In this document: in pieces, positions 42,371 through 53,116 of the stretch
How positions within the stretch are numbered: position 1 is the first letter of the stretch
How the letters are laid out: each line of letters starts with the position of its first letter
Assembly (NCBI GenBank): GCA_016787225.1
Contig: JAEUUY010000030.1
Coordinates: 101,820 to 165,819, forward strand
DNA length: 64,000 nucleotides
Source: Chitinophagales bacterium
Lineage (GTDB): Bacteria; Bacteroidota; Bacteroidia; Chitinophagales; JADJOU01
Direction: 5' to 3'
The notes under the pieces: model-generated
Told to the model about the DNA's origin: nothing
Seen by the model: the letters and a program-made list of their open reading frames with translations, nothing else
The model's database searches: none
Position numbers and translations under genes: made by a program

Positions 42371-43300
42371 TTACTTCTTACCGCCAAATATAGAAAAGCC
42401 CACATAGCGCTTGGGATTAGATTTGAAGTCTATGAGTAGCTCATTTGCATTGTTAACCGTTGTGTTGAGATTATTATATAGCACTGGGTCTTTCATCAGT
42501 TTGCCTAAGCTGCCTTGTCCCTGATTCAACTCAGTTAGTAAGGTATTCAATTCATTAACTGATTTACTTAAATTTTGCATCATACCTGCAATATCAGCTT
42601 GATTGGCCTTACCTGAGATATCTCGAATATTGCTAATAGTAGTATTGATATCATCTTGTTTTTTAGCTAAATTGAGAGAGATACGCTCAAAATTAGCCAT
42701 CGTTTGATGAATAGGCTTTTGATTGCTTTCTATTAGCTTGTTCATGTTAGCTATGGTAGCATTGAGGGTAACCAAAGTGCTATTTATATGGTTTACGGTG
42801 AGATACAAATTGTCATTTTGTCTTCTATCAAACAAGGTATTAATATTGCCCAATAACGAATCGGCCGATTTAGCCATAGGTCCTACTGATTTCAGAATAC
42901 CATTCTCTGGTACTCCTTCTAGTGCTTCCATCTCTTTCAAAACCGTCGAAGAATTTCCTAAATGAAGGATCAATCCCATATTGCCCATAATACTGGTGCT
43001 GGTAATTTGTATTTTCGAATCCTTTGGTATCTTTAAACTCCTGTCTGCTGTGAAAACAACTCGTACTTCACTAGGCTTGGCTAAATCTACAAATTCGATT
43101 TGATCAACCATTCCCACAACTACCCCACTTAGGTATACTCTATCAGATTTTTTCACCTTATCTACATTGTCAAAAATGGCTACATATTTGAGATCGCCAC
43201 TATGCAGCAATGTCCCCTTCATAAAAAGATAAGCTACGACAAATAATACTATTGATAGTATGGCAAGTAATGCTACTTTAATATCCTTATCTAAAGCCAC
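42371..43300 (-). CDS. MlaD-family MCE-domain lipid transport protein
   Basis: A 309-residue protein from a GTG start. One N-terminal helix (about 8-27, VALLAILSIVLFVVAYLFM) is followed by a single MCE domain (about 37-115, YVAIFDNVDKVKKSDRVYLSGVVVGMVDQIEFV). The rest is helical, probably coiled-coil (about 150-290). MlaD proteins are periplasmic substrate-binding subunits of phospholipid ABC transporters between the membranes. The permease and ATPase genes (MlaE/MlaF) are not adjacent. It is tightly linked with the OstA-like gene downstream. Confidence 0.9.
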   Translation of the reverse strand: MALDKDIKVALLAILSIVLFVVAYLFMKGTLLHSGDLKYVAIFDNVDKVKKSDRVYLSGVVVGMVDQIEFVDLAKPSEVRVVFTADRSLKIPKDSKIQITSTSIMGNMGLILHLGNSSTVLKEMEALEGVPENGILKSVGPMAKSADSLLGNINTLFDRRQNDNLYLTVNHINSTLVTLNATIANMNKLIESNQKPIHQTMANFERISLNLAKKQDDINTTISNIRDISGKANQADIAGMMQNLSKSVNELNTLLTELNQGQGSLGKLMKDPVLYNNLNTTVNNANELLIDFKSNPKRYVGFSIFGGKK

Positions 43301-43424
43301 GGCGTTTTAAATTAACTTGAAGCAAATTATACTTTCTGGTATAATAATATGGGTGCAAAACTAATACTAAATGTTTTTTACAACTGAAATAAACAATGTT
43401 AAAGTCCTAAGAAACTAAAAAATA

Positions 43425-45587
43425 CTACTCGATACCGAATGGTACGTTCACGCGATAGTCTATATCATACTTAGGGTCTCTGCCGCTAGGTGACAATAAT
43501 TTAAACTCAACACGTCTATTTTTCGCTCTTCCAGCTGGGTCATCCTCACCAGATGGTGTAGTATTGGGTGCAATTGGCACTAACTCACTATATCCTCTCA
43601 TAATGATGCGCTCAGGTTCCAATCCCTTTTCTAAAAGATACTCTGCTGCAGCCTTGCATCTGCGTTCAGATAAGGCCTGATTATATACCTCTGTGCCTCT
43701 CGCATCTGTATGTCCATCAATTTTTAAGAAAACATTGGGGAAGATTTTCATTAAAGAATATACACTATCTAAAATGGAGAAATACTCTGGCCTTACCACT
43801 GATTTATCAAATGCGTAATATACATTCTCTACCACATATCTCTTTTTCTCGATTGGATCTAAATAGAATGTCTTATAAATGGTATCATTTTTGAATAATA
43901 CCTTTGGAGTAGAGAAGGAATCTATACCTGGATAGTATCCTTCCTTCATACCGTTTATTCTATAGGTTTGACCTGCGTTTAATTTGACCATAAAATGGCT
44001 ATCTTTTTCGGTAATAGTTCTTATGACCAGTTTGCCGTCCTTATCTATCATCAATGCATCTACGCCATTTAGTGGTTTTTTAGTTTCTATATCAGCCGAA
44101 GAAACATATATTCCTTTTACCCAGATATTGTATTCTGCTTTTTTTATGCTCCAGATATCGTCACAGCAAGTATAACCTCTAGGAGATTTCGAACCATTTC
44201 TATTAGATACGAAATAACCTTCATCATTGTCATCTAATTTTAGATATAAATCATCCACAGATGAATTAATTGGAAATTTTAAATTGATTACCTTATCCCA
44301 TTTTCCAACTGTACCTGATACCTTGAAGATATCATGTCCACCAACACTTGGATATCCATTAGAAGAAAAATACAAGGTTTTATCTTTTTTATGATAATAA
44401 GGAGTAACCTCATCACCAAAGGTGTTTACTTGTGTTAAATTAACCGGATCGGAAAATCTTCCTGAACCTCCTTTGCTACCTTTCGATGAAGGTTTAGGTT
44501 TCTCCTCAGTTTTTGGAGCTGTACCATCATTAATCTTCGATGCCCATATATCCAGTCCACCTTTCCCGTTTGGTCTATCACTCACAAAAAGTAGATACTT
44601 TGTACCTGAGCCATCGTCATAAACTGCTGGCTGAGTGTTAGTCGTTCCTTTTTCATTTAACTTGGTCAATTCAGTAGGAACCCAAGCCCCATCTTTCTTC
44701 TCTGCCATCCACAATTTACATTTCATATTGAGTTTTCTGTCCTCCATACATTGGGTATAGTAGATAATTTTACCTGATTCATCTATAAATCCATTACCAA
44801 TATGTACTTCAGGTTTATTGATTTCCTGAGGTAACAATTCTGGTCTAGCAAAAATATTTTTCTCTTTATCAAATTTCGTAAAAACGATTTTTGAGGTATA
44901 ATCTTTTCCTTCATACTTTAGTCTAGTTACGTTCAAAGCTGTATCAGAAATCAAAGATGAGTAGATCAAATTGTCATTTTTTAATGGCTGAGGTGCATAT
45001 TCTTGTAGGTAGCCATTTATTTGTTTCACATTGTCAACTGTGATTTTCGGATCCTTGAGATTTCTTGTCTCGATAGCCAATTCAGCACCTTTAATCTCAT
45101 TTTCTACAATATTCATAGATAAAGTAGCCTTCTTATTTGCTCGCACATAATTTAACTCATCTAAGGCATCCTTGTACTTCATGTTTGCTTTCAAACAGAG
45201 AGCCAATCGAATATCTGCGTCTTTGTCATATTTTTTATCTAGATCTAATAATTTTCTGGTGTACTCTTCCGCTGCTACATAATCTCTTAATTTAAAATTA
45301 AGTTCAGATAGTTTTTGCAGAACGCACTTATTTGTAGGCTTCTTAGCATGAGCCATTTTGTAATATTCAACTGCATTTACATAGCTTCCCTCATTTTCCA
45401 ACATGGTGGCATATCTTAGCATTTTACCATAAGACAAATTTTTATACTTAACCAAATCTTGATTCAATTGATTTGATTTTGTCTTATCGGGATTCTTAGC
45501 TGAAGGACTCGTCCTATTTTGCGTCGATGCTGTAAATACAATGTTGAATAGAGCTATAAATAAGACTATTCTTCGGATAAAGTGCAT
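43425..45587 (-). CDS. PorE-like OmpA-family protein with TPR and PD40 repeats
   Basis: A 720-residue exported protein with a signal peptide (1-22). TPR-type helices (about 45-150, YVNAVEYYKMAHAKKP, YVAAEEYTRKLLDL) precede a WD40/PD40-like beta-propeller part (about 190-460, YFSSNGYPSVGGHDIFKV). A carboxypeptidase-regulatory-like segment (about 490-580) and an OmpA peptidoglycan-binding domain (about 600-700, LKIDGHTDARGTEVYNQALSERR) follow. This is the architecture of PorE-type T9SS accessories, which link the T9SS outer-membrane complex to the cell wall. Its location beside a PorP/SprF gene and a type-B adhesin strongly supports that role. Confidence 0.85.
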   Translation of the reverse strand: MHFIRRIVLFIALFNIVFTASTQNRTSPSAKNPDKTKSNQLNQDLVKYKNLSYGKMLRYATMLENEGSYVNAVEYYKMAHAKKPTNKCVLQKLSELNFKLRDYVAAEEYTRKLLDLDKKYDKDADIRLALCLKANMKYKDALDELNYVRANKKATLSMNIVENEIKGAELAIETRNLKDPKITVDNVKQINGYLQEYAPQPLKNDNLIYSSLISDTALNVTRLKYEGKDYTSKIVFTKFDKEKNIFARPELLPQEINKPEVHIGNGFIDESGKIIYYTQCMEDRKLNMKCKLWMAEKKDGAWVPTELTKLNEKGTTNTQPAVYDDGSGTKYLLFVSDRPNGKGGLDIWASKINDGTAPKTEEKPKPSSKGSKGGSGRFSDPVNLTQVNTFGDEVTPYYHKKDKTLYFSSNGYPSVGGHDIFKVSGTVGKWDKVINLKFPINSSVDDLYLKLDDNDEGYFVSNRNGSKSPRGYTCCDDIWSIKKAEYNIWVKGIYVSSADIETKKPLNGVDALMIDKDGKLVIRTITEKDSHFMVKLNAGQTYRINGMKEGYYPGIDSFSTPKVLFKNDTIYKTFYLDPIEKKRYVVENVYYAFDKSVVRPEYFSILDSVYSLMKIFPNVFLKIDGHTDARGTEVYNQALSERRCKAAAEYLLEKGLEPERIIMRGYSELVPIAPNTTPSGEDDPAGRAKNRRVEFKLLSPSGRDPKYDIDYRVNVPFGIE

Positions 45588-45613
45588 AATTCTAATATAG
45601 TTTATATATAGGT

Positions 45614-46633
45614 TTAATATCTAGGGTTTAGAATAAAGTCATCCTCCAATAAAGGTGGAGCAACTTTTGGTTTGCCTGTAAATATAATACTTATTTCTAA
45701 ACTGTTAGCAATTCCATCTAAATACTTGGAATTTCCCCCCTTAGAAATCGAAACATGCGCATCATAAGACATCTGCACCTGTAGCTTATTCATCTTCATA
45801 CCGATAGTAGGTATTACAGATTCTAAATTCCCATCATTTGTTCTAAGCCATAAACCTAATATCAAACTGTTGCCATAAGTTCCACCTTTGAGAATCTTAT
45901 ATGAGAAATTACTTCCCATGACAAAATTGGTAGAGACGGCTTGAAAAGAACCATAAAAACCTGGTAAGAGCTTCATACGCTCCGTCATATCAAAATCAAG
46001 AAGGGCATAAGCCTTATAGGAACGTGGAACATTCACGCCTTGAATCCCAGTTCGTGTAAATCTTTGGGGTGCTTCCAATAAATTATTCGCGACTAAACCC
46101 AAGTTAGCTGTTAAGAAGTATAAATCCCATTTAAAATTAGCGCCGAAATTGCAATCCATGTATGAACGACTAGACTCTAAAAACTGGATGCCACTTCCCC
46201 ATCTAGGATCAAATGGATCAAGCTGGGTCGTGTTATAGAGACCTTGTGCCCCAAAACTGAGCGTATTGTCACCCATGATGAATGAATATGATAAAGCAAG
46301 ATTTGCTTGTATAGTTGAAAATATTCCTCCACCAGCTACATCCTGTAAAACATATACTCCAACCCCGAATCGTTTCTTAAAAAGCGATAAATCTACACCG
46401 CCTGATCTTGTCTCATACAAAAACTTGCCATCTGCTCCTGCAATACCTGACCATTGATTTCTTGCGTGCGCATTTAACCTAAACAAATCCTCTCCAATTT
46501 GACCAGTTAACGCTGGATTCAAAAACATAGGAGCATTATAGAATTGACTATAATGTAAATTATTTTGGGAATGAAGCACTGATGCACTCCATCCCCAAAT
46601 AATAATTAGACTCCAATAAAACTTACTCTTCAT
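45614..46633 (-). CDS. PorP/SprF-family T9SS membrane protein
   Basis: The product is a 339-residue outer-membrane barrel of the PorP/SprF family, which docks type-B-signal T9SS cargo. A signal peptide (about 1-23) is followed by the family opening NLHYSQFYNAPMFLNPALTG and amphipathic strands such as SFGAQGLYNTTQLDPFDPRWG. Preferred start is the ATG at 46633 (46636 would be a GTG); its last base overlaps the TGA of the upstream adhesin gene by one base. That is a classical translational coupling and an operonic hint that the barrel serves this adhesin. Confidence 0.92.
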   Translation of the reverse strand: MKSKFYWSLIIIWGWSASVLHSQNNLHYSQFYNAPMFLNPALTGQIGEDLFRLNAHARNQWSGIAGADGKFLYETRSGGVDLSLFKKRFGVGVYVLQDVAGGGIFSTIQANLALSYSFIMGDNTLSFGAQGLYNTTQLDPFDPRWGSGIQFLESSRSYMDCNFGANFKWDLYFLTANLGLVANNLLEAPQRFTRTGIQGVNVPRSYKAYALLDFDMTERMKLLPGFYGSFQAVSTNFVMGSNFSYKILKGGTYGNSLILGLWLRTNDGNLESVIPTIGMKMNKLQVQMSYDAHVSISKGGNSKYLDGIANSLEISIIFTGKPKVAPPLLEDDFILNPRY

Positions 46634-49600
46634 CACCTGACCAGTGTCACTACTATTTTATCGTATTTTGTTTGTTTATCCTTTCTTGCTTCATGCAAAT
46701 CATAGGAGATAAAGGCGACATAAACACCCACTGGTTGATACTGACCATTGAATTTTCCATCCCATGGAGATTTCGGATCATCATGCAGCAATTGTCCATA
46801 TCGATTATAAATTTTTAATTCTTTAAATTCTACGACTCCTTGAACTCGCGGGTAAAAATAATCATTTATTCCATCTCCATCGGGAGTAAATATATTGACC
46901 GTATCCATTTGATTCTTTAATGTCTTGAACCTCACAACTTCATTCTCAATACATGGTTCTTTTGGAGGCATATAATTTGTATCGGTTACCGTCATTACCA
47001 AAATGTATTCTATATCACCTGTATCTCTAGCTATAGCTATCGGATTGAGACTGTCATTTTTATTATATCTCATCTTATTAATAGTATCCGAGCTCGGAAT
47101 CCATTTGTATTGAATGCTAGTAGCGTTGATAGCCAAGTGCTCACCGAAAATTTTATTTTCCTGACCTATATGTATAACCTCTTTTTCTGGTCTGGCGCGA
47201 ACTTGACCACACTTAGAATCTATAAAAATAGAACCTGTATCTTTACAGCCATTGGCCTTTATTGCCTCTACGACATATACTCCAGATACGTTAGGCTTGG
47301 TATAAATTACTTGACTTCGCTCTCCCGTACTCCATATATAGCCTCGATAATTTTTTCCTTCAGGATTTGCGTCTAAGGTAATAACCTCATCACAACATAC
47401 TGCTTGATTTTTACCTAAAAGAATTCTTCCTGCTGTATCATTTACTACTAAGGCAGTAGCCTCTTTCTTACAACCATTGATTTCACGCACAACTCTATAT
47501 AAACCAGGTGTATATACATTGAGAGAAGTAAGCTTACGACCATCAGGATACCACGTATAGGTAGCTTTTGAATCGAATGGTATAGGTTGCAGGGTAATCA
47601 TCTGATTATTGCTCATACATATCGTGTCATCTACTAGTTTAAAGTCGGGGTTATCTATGACAGACACAGTAGCACTATCTTTCATGAACATAAGGCAACC
47701 ATATTGATCTCGAGGATTAACCAAGTAGTAAATACCAGCTTGATTCACCTTAATGTATGGATTAGTAGATCCTGTATTCCAGATTGGATTAGCTACATCA
47801 TCGCTCTGAGTATACATAATCAGTGCCGAATCACCTTCACATATAGTAGCTAATTTATTAACCAAGGTAACAGTATCTTTTTTGCGTAGGATTATCAATT
47901 TATCTAAAGAAGTGTTTGTGCATGCTCCAGAATCCACTATCATACTATATGCTCCAGGTGTAGCCACCTTTATGCTATATCCCGTATCTATAATCTGACC
48001 TCCAAATCGCCATCTCGGTTTTTTATACCCTACATTATTAGGAATAGATAACAATACAGAATCACCAGGACAAATGAGAGCTGCAGCACCGAGGTCTGGC
48101 ATAGTCTTCAACATTTGAATATCTACCCAAATACTATCCGTATTATAGCAGTTTGGATTATTGGCGCTTCGCACGGTTAGATAGTGATAGCCCGGATTAG
48201 GTGGGGTAATAATTTGAATAGGGCTAGTATAATCTGCCTTCACTTTTCCAAATTGGGTGGTATCCCATTCATAGGTGTAAAGATTTTGATTCATACCCAC
48301 TACACCACCAGATACAGTGATAGACTGACCCTGACATGCTACAGCCACAGGAGGATCAAAACTGACATAAGGTCTATCCACATTAGAAGTCATGGTATCT
48401 CGCACTCGACATACAACCTTGTTCTGACCATAAGTTGTATCTACATAATCCAATATAGTATAATACTTATTTGAGAATCTATTATATATCGTAGGGTTGG
48501 TTACCTGAGTATTACTGATAAATTCCTTAGGTGCCCAGAGGATTTCTCGCGGAATAGGAGGTGGTGTTCTCGTAGGCTTACACATAGTAAATTCTACATT
48601 TGGACGAATCAAATCCAGTGTGCCCGTTAAATAATTACAACCAAACTGCTCAGGTGCTGTACCAAAGGTTCTTGCTGACTGGTGTAAGCATCTTCTCTTT
48701 GTCTGAGTCGTGGATCGCACCCGCTCTGATCTATAATCATAGCCATTAAAATTATCAAAACAAATATCTATAATGATACCCGACTTACCGTCCCATGCAT
48801 AAGGCTTTTGCAGAGCAAAACGATTCCAACCAAATACAGTTGTCAATTCATCTTTGTAGTATACTTCTTCAAAGGTGGCTAAAGATTCGAAATTAGCGTT
48901 GACAAAAGAATCCTGTGTATTCGGAATACACTTCATGCGAATAGCAAAATTTAGTAACCTATTCGTATTAACGAATGCCTCAATAATTTCGAAGGCAATT
49001 TCTCGAATATAGCCAGGTCTCATGTTCGGATTATTGCGCAACTCAGCAAATGGATATAAAATCTGAATACGCTTATCGGTAACTAATTGTCCTATGCCTG
49101 TTCCAGCACCACCAAATGGTGACTGCAGAACAGTACCAATAGTAGATGTGGCATTTCCCAATCTAGGAGAAAATATGGAATCTCTCGCTCGGCAAGAATC
49201 CTGTATTTTATTTCCAGGCAGGCCGCCTGTTTCGCTATTATTGCCACACTCTGCACCGCTACGTATAGGACCACAATTCAGCACTAGAGGTATAGGCTGA
49301 ATAGGACGACGATCTGTATTGATATGAACAGTATCTCCAGGACACTTGCCCACCAATTTCGGAGTAACAGTAACTTTATAGTTCGTATCAATATGAGCAT
49401 ACACTGTGGTTGAATCCTTACACTTATCATTCGTCATGCGAATGGTATATGTCAGCGGAACCTGAGTTACTATTTTAGGTTCTTCTTCTGTATTTCCTGG
49501 TCCACCCGTCTTTGAAATTAATGTTGCAGGATTTTGATTCCAGTTGAGGGATATGTTTTCTAACAGTTCAGAATAGAAGAACCTTATGTTATGCCTTGAA

Positions 49601-52503
49601 TTAGATGTAACGGTAGGAGCTGCTTCAAAGGTACCTTGACTATTCCCATATTTACCAATTATGGACACGTAATTTGTCAAGTTATCTAAGAAAGCTGGTG
49701 AAGTAGCCGTATTACTATTACATGGCTTATTACAAGTAGTCCATACCTCAAAATAAAGATTGGAAGAACCATCCCATACAAAATCAGCTATGTCAAAGGT
49801 ATTCCAGCCCACTGACAGCAGTCGACTAGATGTTGTAAACATTTTCCGCATACTTAAGGTGTCTTCAAACACACCATTCTGTAAGTCAAATCGATCCGTA
49901 CACTTCATCCATATCTCTATATTATTGTAAATGTTGGGGTCATTGATACCATCTATATTGAAGGCTATTTCTTTCACGATACCTGGTTTCATACCCTTGT
50001 CACAAAGCTCTGAACCTTTATAGAGAAGAGCTGTGCGCCCTCTATCTATAGCTGCGGTAGCTGTAAATATTTTAGGAGTAGGATTTGTATTGGACTGTGT
50101 ACCAGGGTAATCAAAATTCTTGCTAGTACCTGGTTTTTCCTTTGAGAAATCAACCCTAGGGCTACATATTGAAGTAGTGAGCAACACTTTAGAAACATTG
50201 ATCGTATCACCAGGACATACATATTGTCTATCAGTAACGAATAGACCTCGAGGCTTAATACCTGTCATAGGGACTTCTACACTCGCAGGATAAATGCAAG
50301 TATCCTGAGAAATAACATAACATATGTAGGTATTATCTTTTTTCTGTAACTTGATGTCTGCGGTATTAGATAGAAAACTCGGAGTAAGATCATACTCTGC
50401 ATCTAGGGACTGCCAATCAAATAAACTCGTAAGCATAGCACTGCTTGACAACCCCGTCACTTCCAGTTTTCCCTTGGTCCCAAAACAACTATCCGCTATA
50501 TTTAACGTCAAAGACGGACTGATAGGTGGCTTACTAATTAAATAAAGGGTATCTTTATTATTACAATATTGATTGGATATCATTTCAATAACATAATTCG
50601 ATGTAGGATCACTAGGCAGTGGTCCCCAGCTCGCATCAGGAGTATAGGTATCTTCAGGAGTACCAGTAGCAGCATTTCCTTTGTATAGGTACCAATTCAC
50701 CACTACATTAGTCTCTAAATTCACTGCGTTGACTACTAGAGGGAGTGGCGAACCACAATGATAGGCTCTATCTGAACTTTGATTTAATGAAAATACAGGT
50801 TTAGCTGTCTTTGGCTGAAAATTAAGATATGACCAGTCTATACGATTTTTCTTATTCACTCTCACTCTATATACTACGGATCTACTGAGGATATAACCAT
50901 TTACACAGTCCCTAATTTGAAATATGATAGGATAAGTACCCGCAGGGGTATTGGCTGGTATATTCCAGTTAAAGGTACCTACAGCAGTGTCGAATGTTGG
51001 GAAGCCATTGTTTTTATATGCAGAACTGATAAATGCGCCAGTCGAAAGCATTGTCGGATGCAACTCTCCAGTGATAACCAAAGCAGCGTTGTTCAGATCA
51101 GAAACTGAAAAAGCTCTTACAGCAAATCGCATGTTCAGTCCAGAGCAAGTTTCGATAAGATTCGGCTGACCAGGTACTACCGCACAGTTTAAAAAATTAT
51201 GGGCTGAGTTCGGAATAAAATAAGATGCCTCCGTAATGGAATTATTCGCATCGCACTCTTCATCTGCTATCACAGTTATGGTGAAATCTCGGTAAACTTT
51301 ACCTACAAAAGCTCCTGCTTTATCCCTTTCCGTGATTTTGACGGCAGCTTTATATCGCCCAACGCCTGTTTTGGGAGCTCCCGGTGGATTCATGGTAATA
51401 TCTATGACGCCCGTATTCTGATTCAAGTCGTAGGTAGATGCAGAGCCTAAAGGATTATTCTCATTATAAACGCCAGTCCAAGTAATGTATGAAATCGTCC
51501 TATCTGGCTGACCACAAACAGGATCTCCGAAACAAGCTGCCTTCATTGGTGTAGATTTCTCAAATGTCATTTCGTGATCATCATCATCATAATACCCTAG
51601 ATCAAATAGCCGCTGCCTACCTTCGCAGATAAAAATGAATGGAGTACCTGCCGAATTTGGCGTTGTATTGGCACAATACTTCGGACATGGATTTGGAGAA
51701 CAACCTTGAAAAACACCACATGGAATGGCATTGCTATATTCTGCTTCGATATAGAAATACGATTCGGTAGGATCATTGCCGAATGCCATGGTATTGAGGG
51801 CAGAAATCCGCACTGAAAATGGGCTGGGTGGCATCATACCTCTTGCGGCAGGTACCATGTATCCAGCCACCCCAGGTTGCTGGATTTGTTCTAGGGCACA
51901 CCGCTGCGAATTAGGCCCACCATATTTCTGAGTATACCAATCCAACCTATATTCTCCTGGTTTTGGAGTTCCAGGGGCAATACTTGGAATAATTCCCGAT
52001 GAACTGCTATACAGCATACCGATGACCCAATCATCTGTATTGACTGGCAAGACTACAGTGTCCGTAAAAGTCTCTGTGCGATATCCAATCCGAGCAGAAT
52101 TTGCACTCTCGCATTTTGTATTAAAATTATTATAAGGGCAGATAGGAGTCGCATACCTATCCGACAAATCTTCTCTAAACCAACAGGCAAATTTTAAGTA
52201 TTCACATTTTGATTTACTATACAGCATACCGATCATGGTATCCGAAATATTCGGAAAGGTATAAGCTGCCCCTGGAGATGCTTCGCAGTCACGATAAAAA
52301 ATGAGCCTTATCTCTACAGTATCTCGGGTACTAGGATCCAATTTAGGAGCCACATTGAGCGGACGTACTTTTAACTCAGCTCCAGCCATAAATGGTCTAG
52401 TACTACGAGATCCTGGAGGAGCACCACCCCACATGGCATAGGCGTCTGTAATTGCAAATAGTCCAGTTAATAGAACTAAAATTTTAAAATTGAGTTTTTT
52501 CAT
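46633..52503 (-). CDS. Giant T9SS cargo with type-B (CHU_C) sorting domain
   Basis: A 1956-residue secreted protein with signal peptide (1-23). Most is beta-rich, Cys-, Thr- and Asn-rich sequence, including an NHL-free repeated 'question/answer' of Pro/Gly loops and Ig-like stretches toward the C-terminus (VACQGQSITVSGGVVG, ALICPGDSVLLSIPN). The last about 90 residues are the gliding-motility-associated type-B CTD: TVNIFTPDGDGINDYF, LKIYNRYGQLLHD, PVGVYVAFISYDL. This directs export by the T9SS. It is coupled to the PorP/SprF and PorE-like genes downstream. It is probably a cell-surface adhesin; the ligand is unknown. Confidence 0.93.
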   Translation of the reverse strand: MKKLNFKILVLLTGLFAITDAYAMWGGAPPGSRSTRPFMAGAELKVRPLNVAPKLDPSTRDTVEIRLIFYRDCEASPGAAYTFPNISDTMIGMLYSKSKCEYLKFACWFREDLSDRYATPICPYNNFNTKCESANSARIGYRTETFTDTVVLPVNTDDWVIGMLYSSSSGIIPSIAPGTPKPGEYRLDWYTQKYGGPNSQRCALEQIQQPGVAGYMVPAARGMMPPSPFSVRISALNTMAFGNDPTESYFYIEAEYSNAIPCGVFQGCSPNPCPKYCANTTPNSAGTPFIFICEGRQRLFDLGYYDDDDHEMTFEKSTPMKAACFGDPVCGQPDRTISYITWTGVYNENNPLGSASTYDLNQNTGVIDITMNPPGAPKTGVGRYKAAVKITERDKAGAFVGKVYRDFTITVIADEECDANNSITEASYFIPNSAHNFLNCAVVPGQPNLIETCSGLNMRFAVRAFSVSDLNNAALVITGELHPTMLSTGAFISSAYKNNGFPTFDTAVGTFNWNIPANTPAGTYPIIFQIRDCVNGYILSRSVVYRVRVNKKNRIDWSYLNFQPKTAKPVFSLNQSSDRAYHCGSPLPLVVNAVNLETNVVVNWYLYKGNAATGTPEDTYTPDASWGPLPSDPTSNYVIEMISNQYCNNKDTLYLISKPPISPSLTLNIADSCFGTKGKLEVTGLSSSAMLTSLFDWQSLDAEYDLTPSFLSNTADIKLQKKDNTYICYVISQDTCIYPASVEVPMTGIKPRGLFVTDRQYVCPGDTINVSKVLLTTSICSPRVDFSKEKPGTSKNFDYPGTQSNTNPTPKIFTATAAIDRGRTALLYKGSELCDKGMKPGIVKEIAFNIDGINDPNIYNNIEIWMKCTDRFDLQNGVFEDTLSMRKMFTTSSRLLSVGWNTFDIADFVWDGSSNLYFEVWTTCNKPCNSNTATSPAFLDNLTNYVSIIGKYGNSQGTFEAAPTVTSNSRHNIRFFYSELLENISLNWNQNPATLISKTGGPGNTEEEPKIVTQVPLTYTIRMTNDKCKDSTTVYAHIDTNYKVTVTPKLVGKCPGDTVHINTDRRPIQPIPLVLNCGPIRSGAECGNNSETGGLPGNKIQDSCRARDSIFSPRLGNATSTIGTVLQSPFGGAGTGIGQLVTDKRIQILYPFAELRNNPNMRPGYIREIAFEIIEAFVNTNRLLNFAIRMKCIPNTQDSFVNANFESLATFEEVYYKDELTTVFGWNRFALQKPYAWDGKSGIIIDICFDNFNGYDYRSERVRSTTQTKRRCLHQSARTFGTAPEQFGCNYLTGTLDLIRPNVEFTMCKPTRTPPPIPREILWAPKEFISNTQVTNPTIYNRFSNKYYTILDYVDTTYGQNKVVCRVRDTMTSNVDRPYVSFDPPVAVACQGQSITVSGGVVGMNQNLYTYEWDTTQFGKVKADYTSPIQIITPPNPGYHYLTVRSANNPNCYNTDSIWVDIQMLKTMPDLGAAALICPGDSVLLSIPNNVGYKKPRWRFGGQIIDTGYSIKVATPGAYSMIVDSGACTNTSLDKLIILRKKDTVTLVNKLATICEGDSALIMYTQSDDVANPIWNTGSTNPYIKVNQAGIYYLVNPRDQYGCLMFMKDSATVSVIDNPDFKLVDDTICMSNNQMITLQPIPFDSKATYTWYPDGRKLTSLNVYTPGLYRVVREINGCKKEATALVVNDTAGRILLGKNQAVCCDEVITLDANPEGKNYRGYIWSTGERSQVIYTKPNVSGVYVVEAIKANGCKDTGSIFIDSKCGQVRARPEKEVIHIGQENKIFGEHLAINATSIQYKWIPSSDTINKMRYNKNDSLNPIAIARDTGDIEYILVMTVTDTNYMPPKEPCIENEVVRFKTLKNQMDTVNIFTPDGDGINDYFYPRVQGVVEFKELKIYNRYGQLLHDDPKSPWDGKFNGQYQPVGVYVAFISYDLHEARKDKQTKYDKIVVTLVR

Positions 52504-53116
52504 AGGTTAAAGTTTTTAAGGTTAACGGGATGCGTTTTAGTGTTGCGAGAAGGGCTCGCTAGTTTTAGTATAGAATTTTGTTGCAATTTCATAAAATTAC
52601 ATGACATTATTGACGTGTAAAGATACAAAGATTATAGTATCTCTTAAAAAAAATTAAACCCTAAGTTTGAAAAATTTGTTAATTCATTTATAATGTTTGT
52701 ATTACAAACGTTGATTGGTATCAAAAACAAAGATTTTTCAGCGAAATTATGCACTTTAAAACTCTATGTCCGATGATTTCTTGACTCACTTTTGAGCCAA
52801 AGAAGTTTCATGAAAAAAAATTAAAAAAACAACACAACATAGATGCCATTCTCAATTATCATTTTTTTAAAGTTTAAAACTTAAAACATTATCTAATACC
52901 GTAAGCGTATTAGTAATAGTCCAATGTCGCATGGCTCATTGCACTAAACAAATACAGCTACGGCATTTACCATAGCAAGGTTTTAAAATGGGTTGGACCA
53001 TTTAAAAACCGCTATTGGTATAAGTTTAACAATACTTATTCACGGGAATGGATAGAAAATAAAAAAATTAATTTACATTTGCCTATCAATAAAACACAAT
53101 CCTCTAAAATATCCTT
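52504..53116. other. 613-base gap between the adhesin and gcvP with several dyads
   Basis: No coding frame is convincing. It carries the upstream region of the minus-strand adhesin gene and, on the plus side, dyads at 52893-52913 (CTAATAC / GTATTAG), 52981-53007 (imperfect TTTTAAAATGG / CCATTTAAAA) and 53020-53039 (ATAAGT / ACTTAT). The gcvP -7 box is at 53074-53081. The density of dyads suggests a structured leader or a decayed element; I cannot decide which. No glycine riboswitch consensus was recognised. Confidence 0.5.
53074..53081 (+). promoter_or_regulatory. -7 box TACATTTG for gcvP
   Basis: TACATTTG (TAnnTTTG) 35 bases before the gcvP ATG. The -33 TTG is not clear in the A/T-rich stretch upstream. 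Confidence 0.45.

Noticed and set aside
48184..48474. A 96-codon plus-strand frame inside the giant adhesin
   Set aside because: Fully antisense to a strong coding gene and without family features.
52504..53116. Glycine riboswitch before gcvP
   Set aside because: The conserved glycine aptamer core was not recognised; only generic dyads are present.
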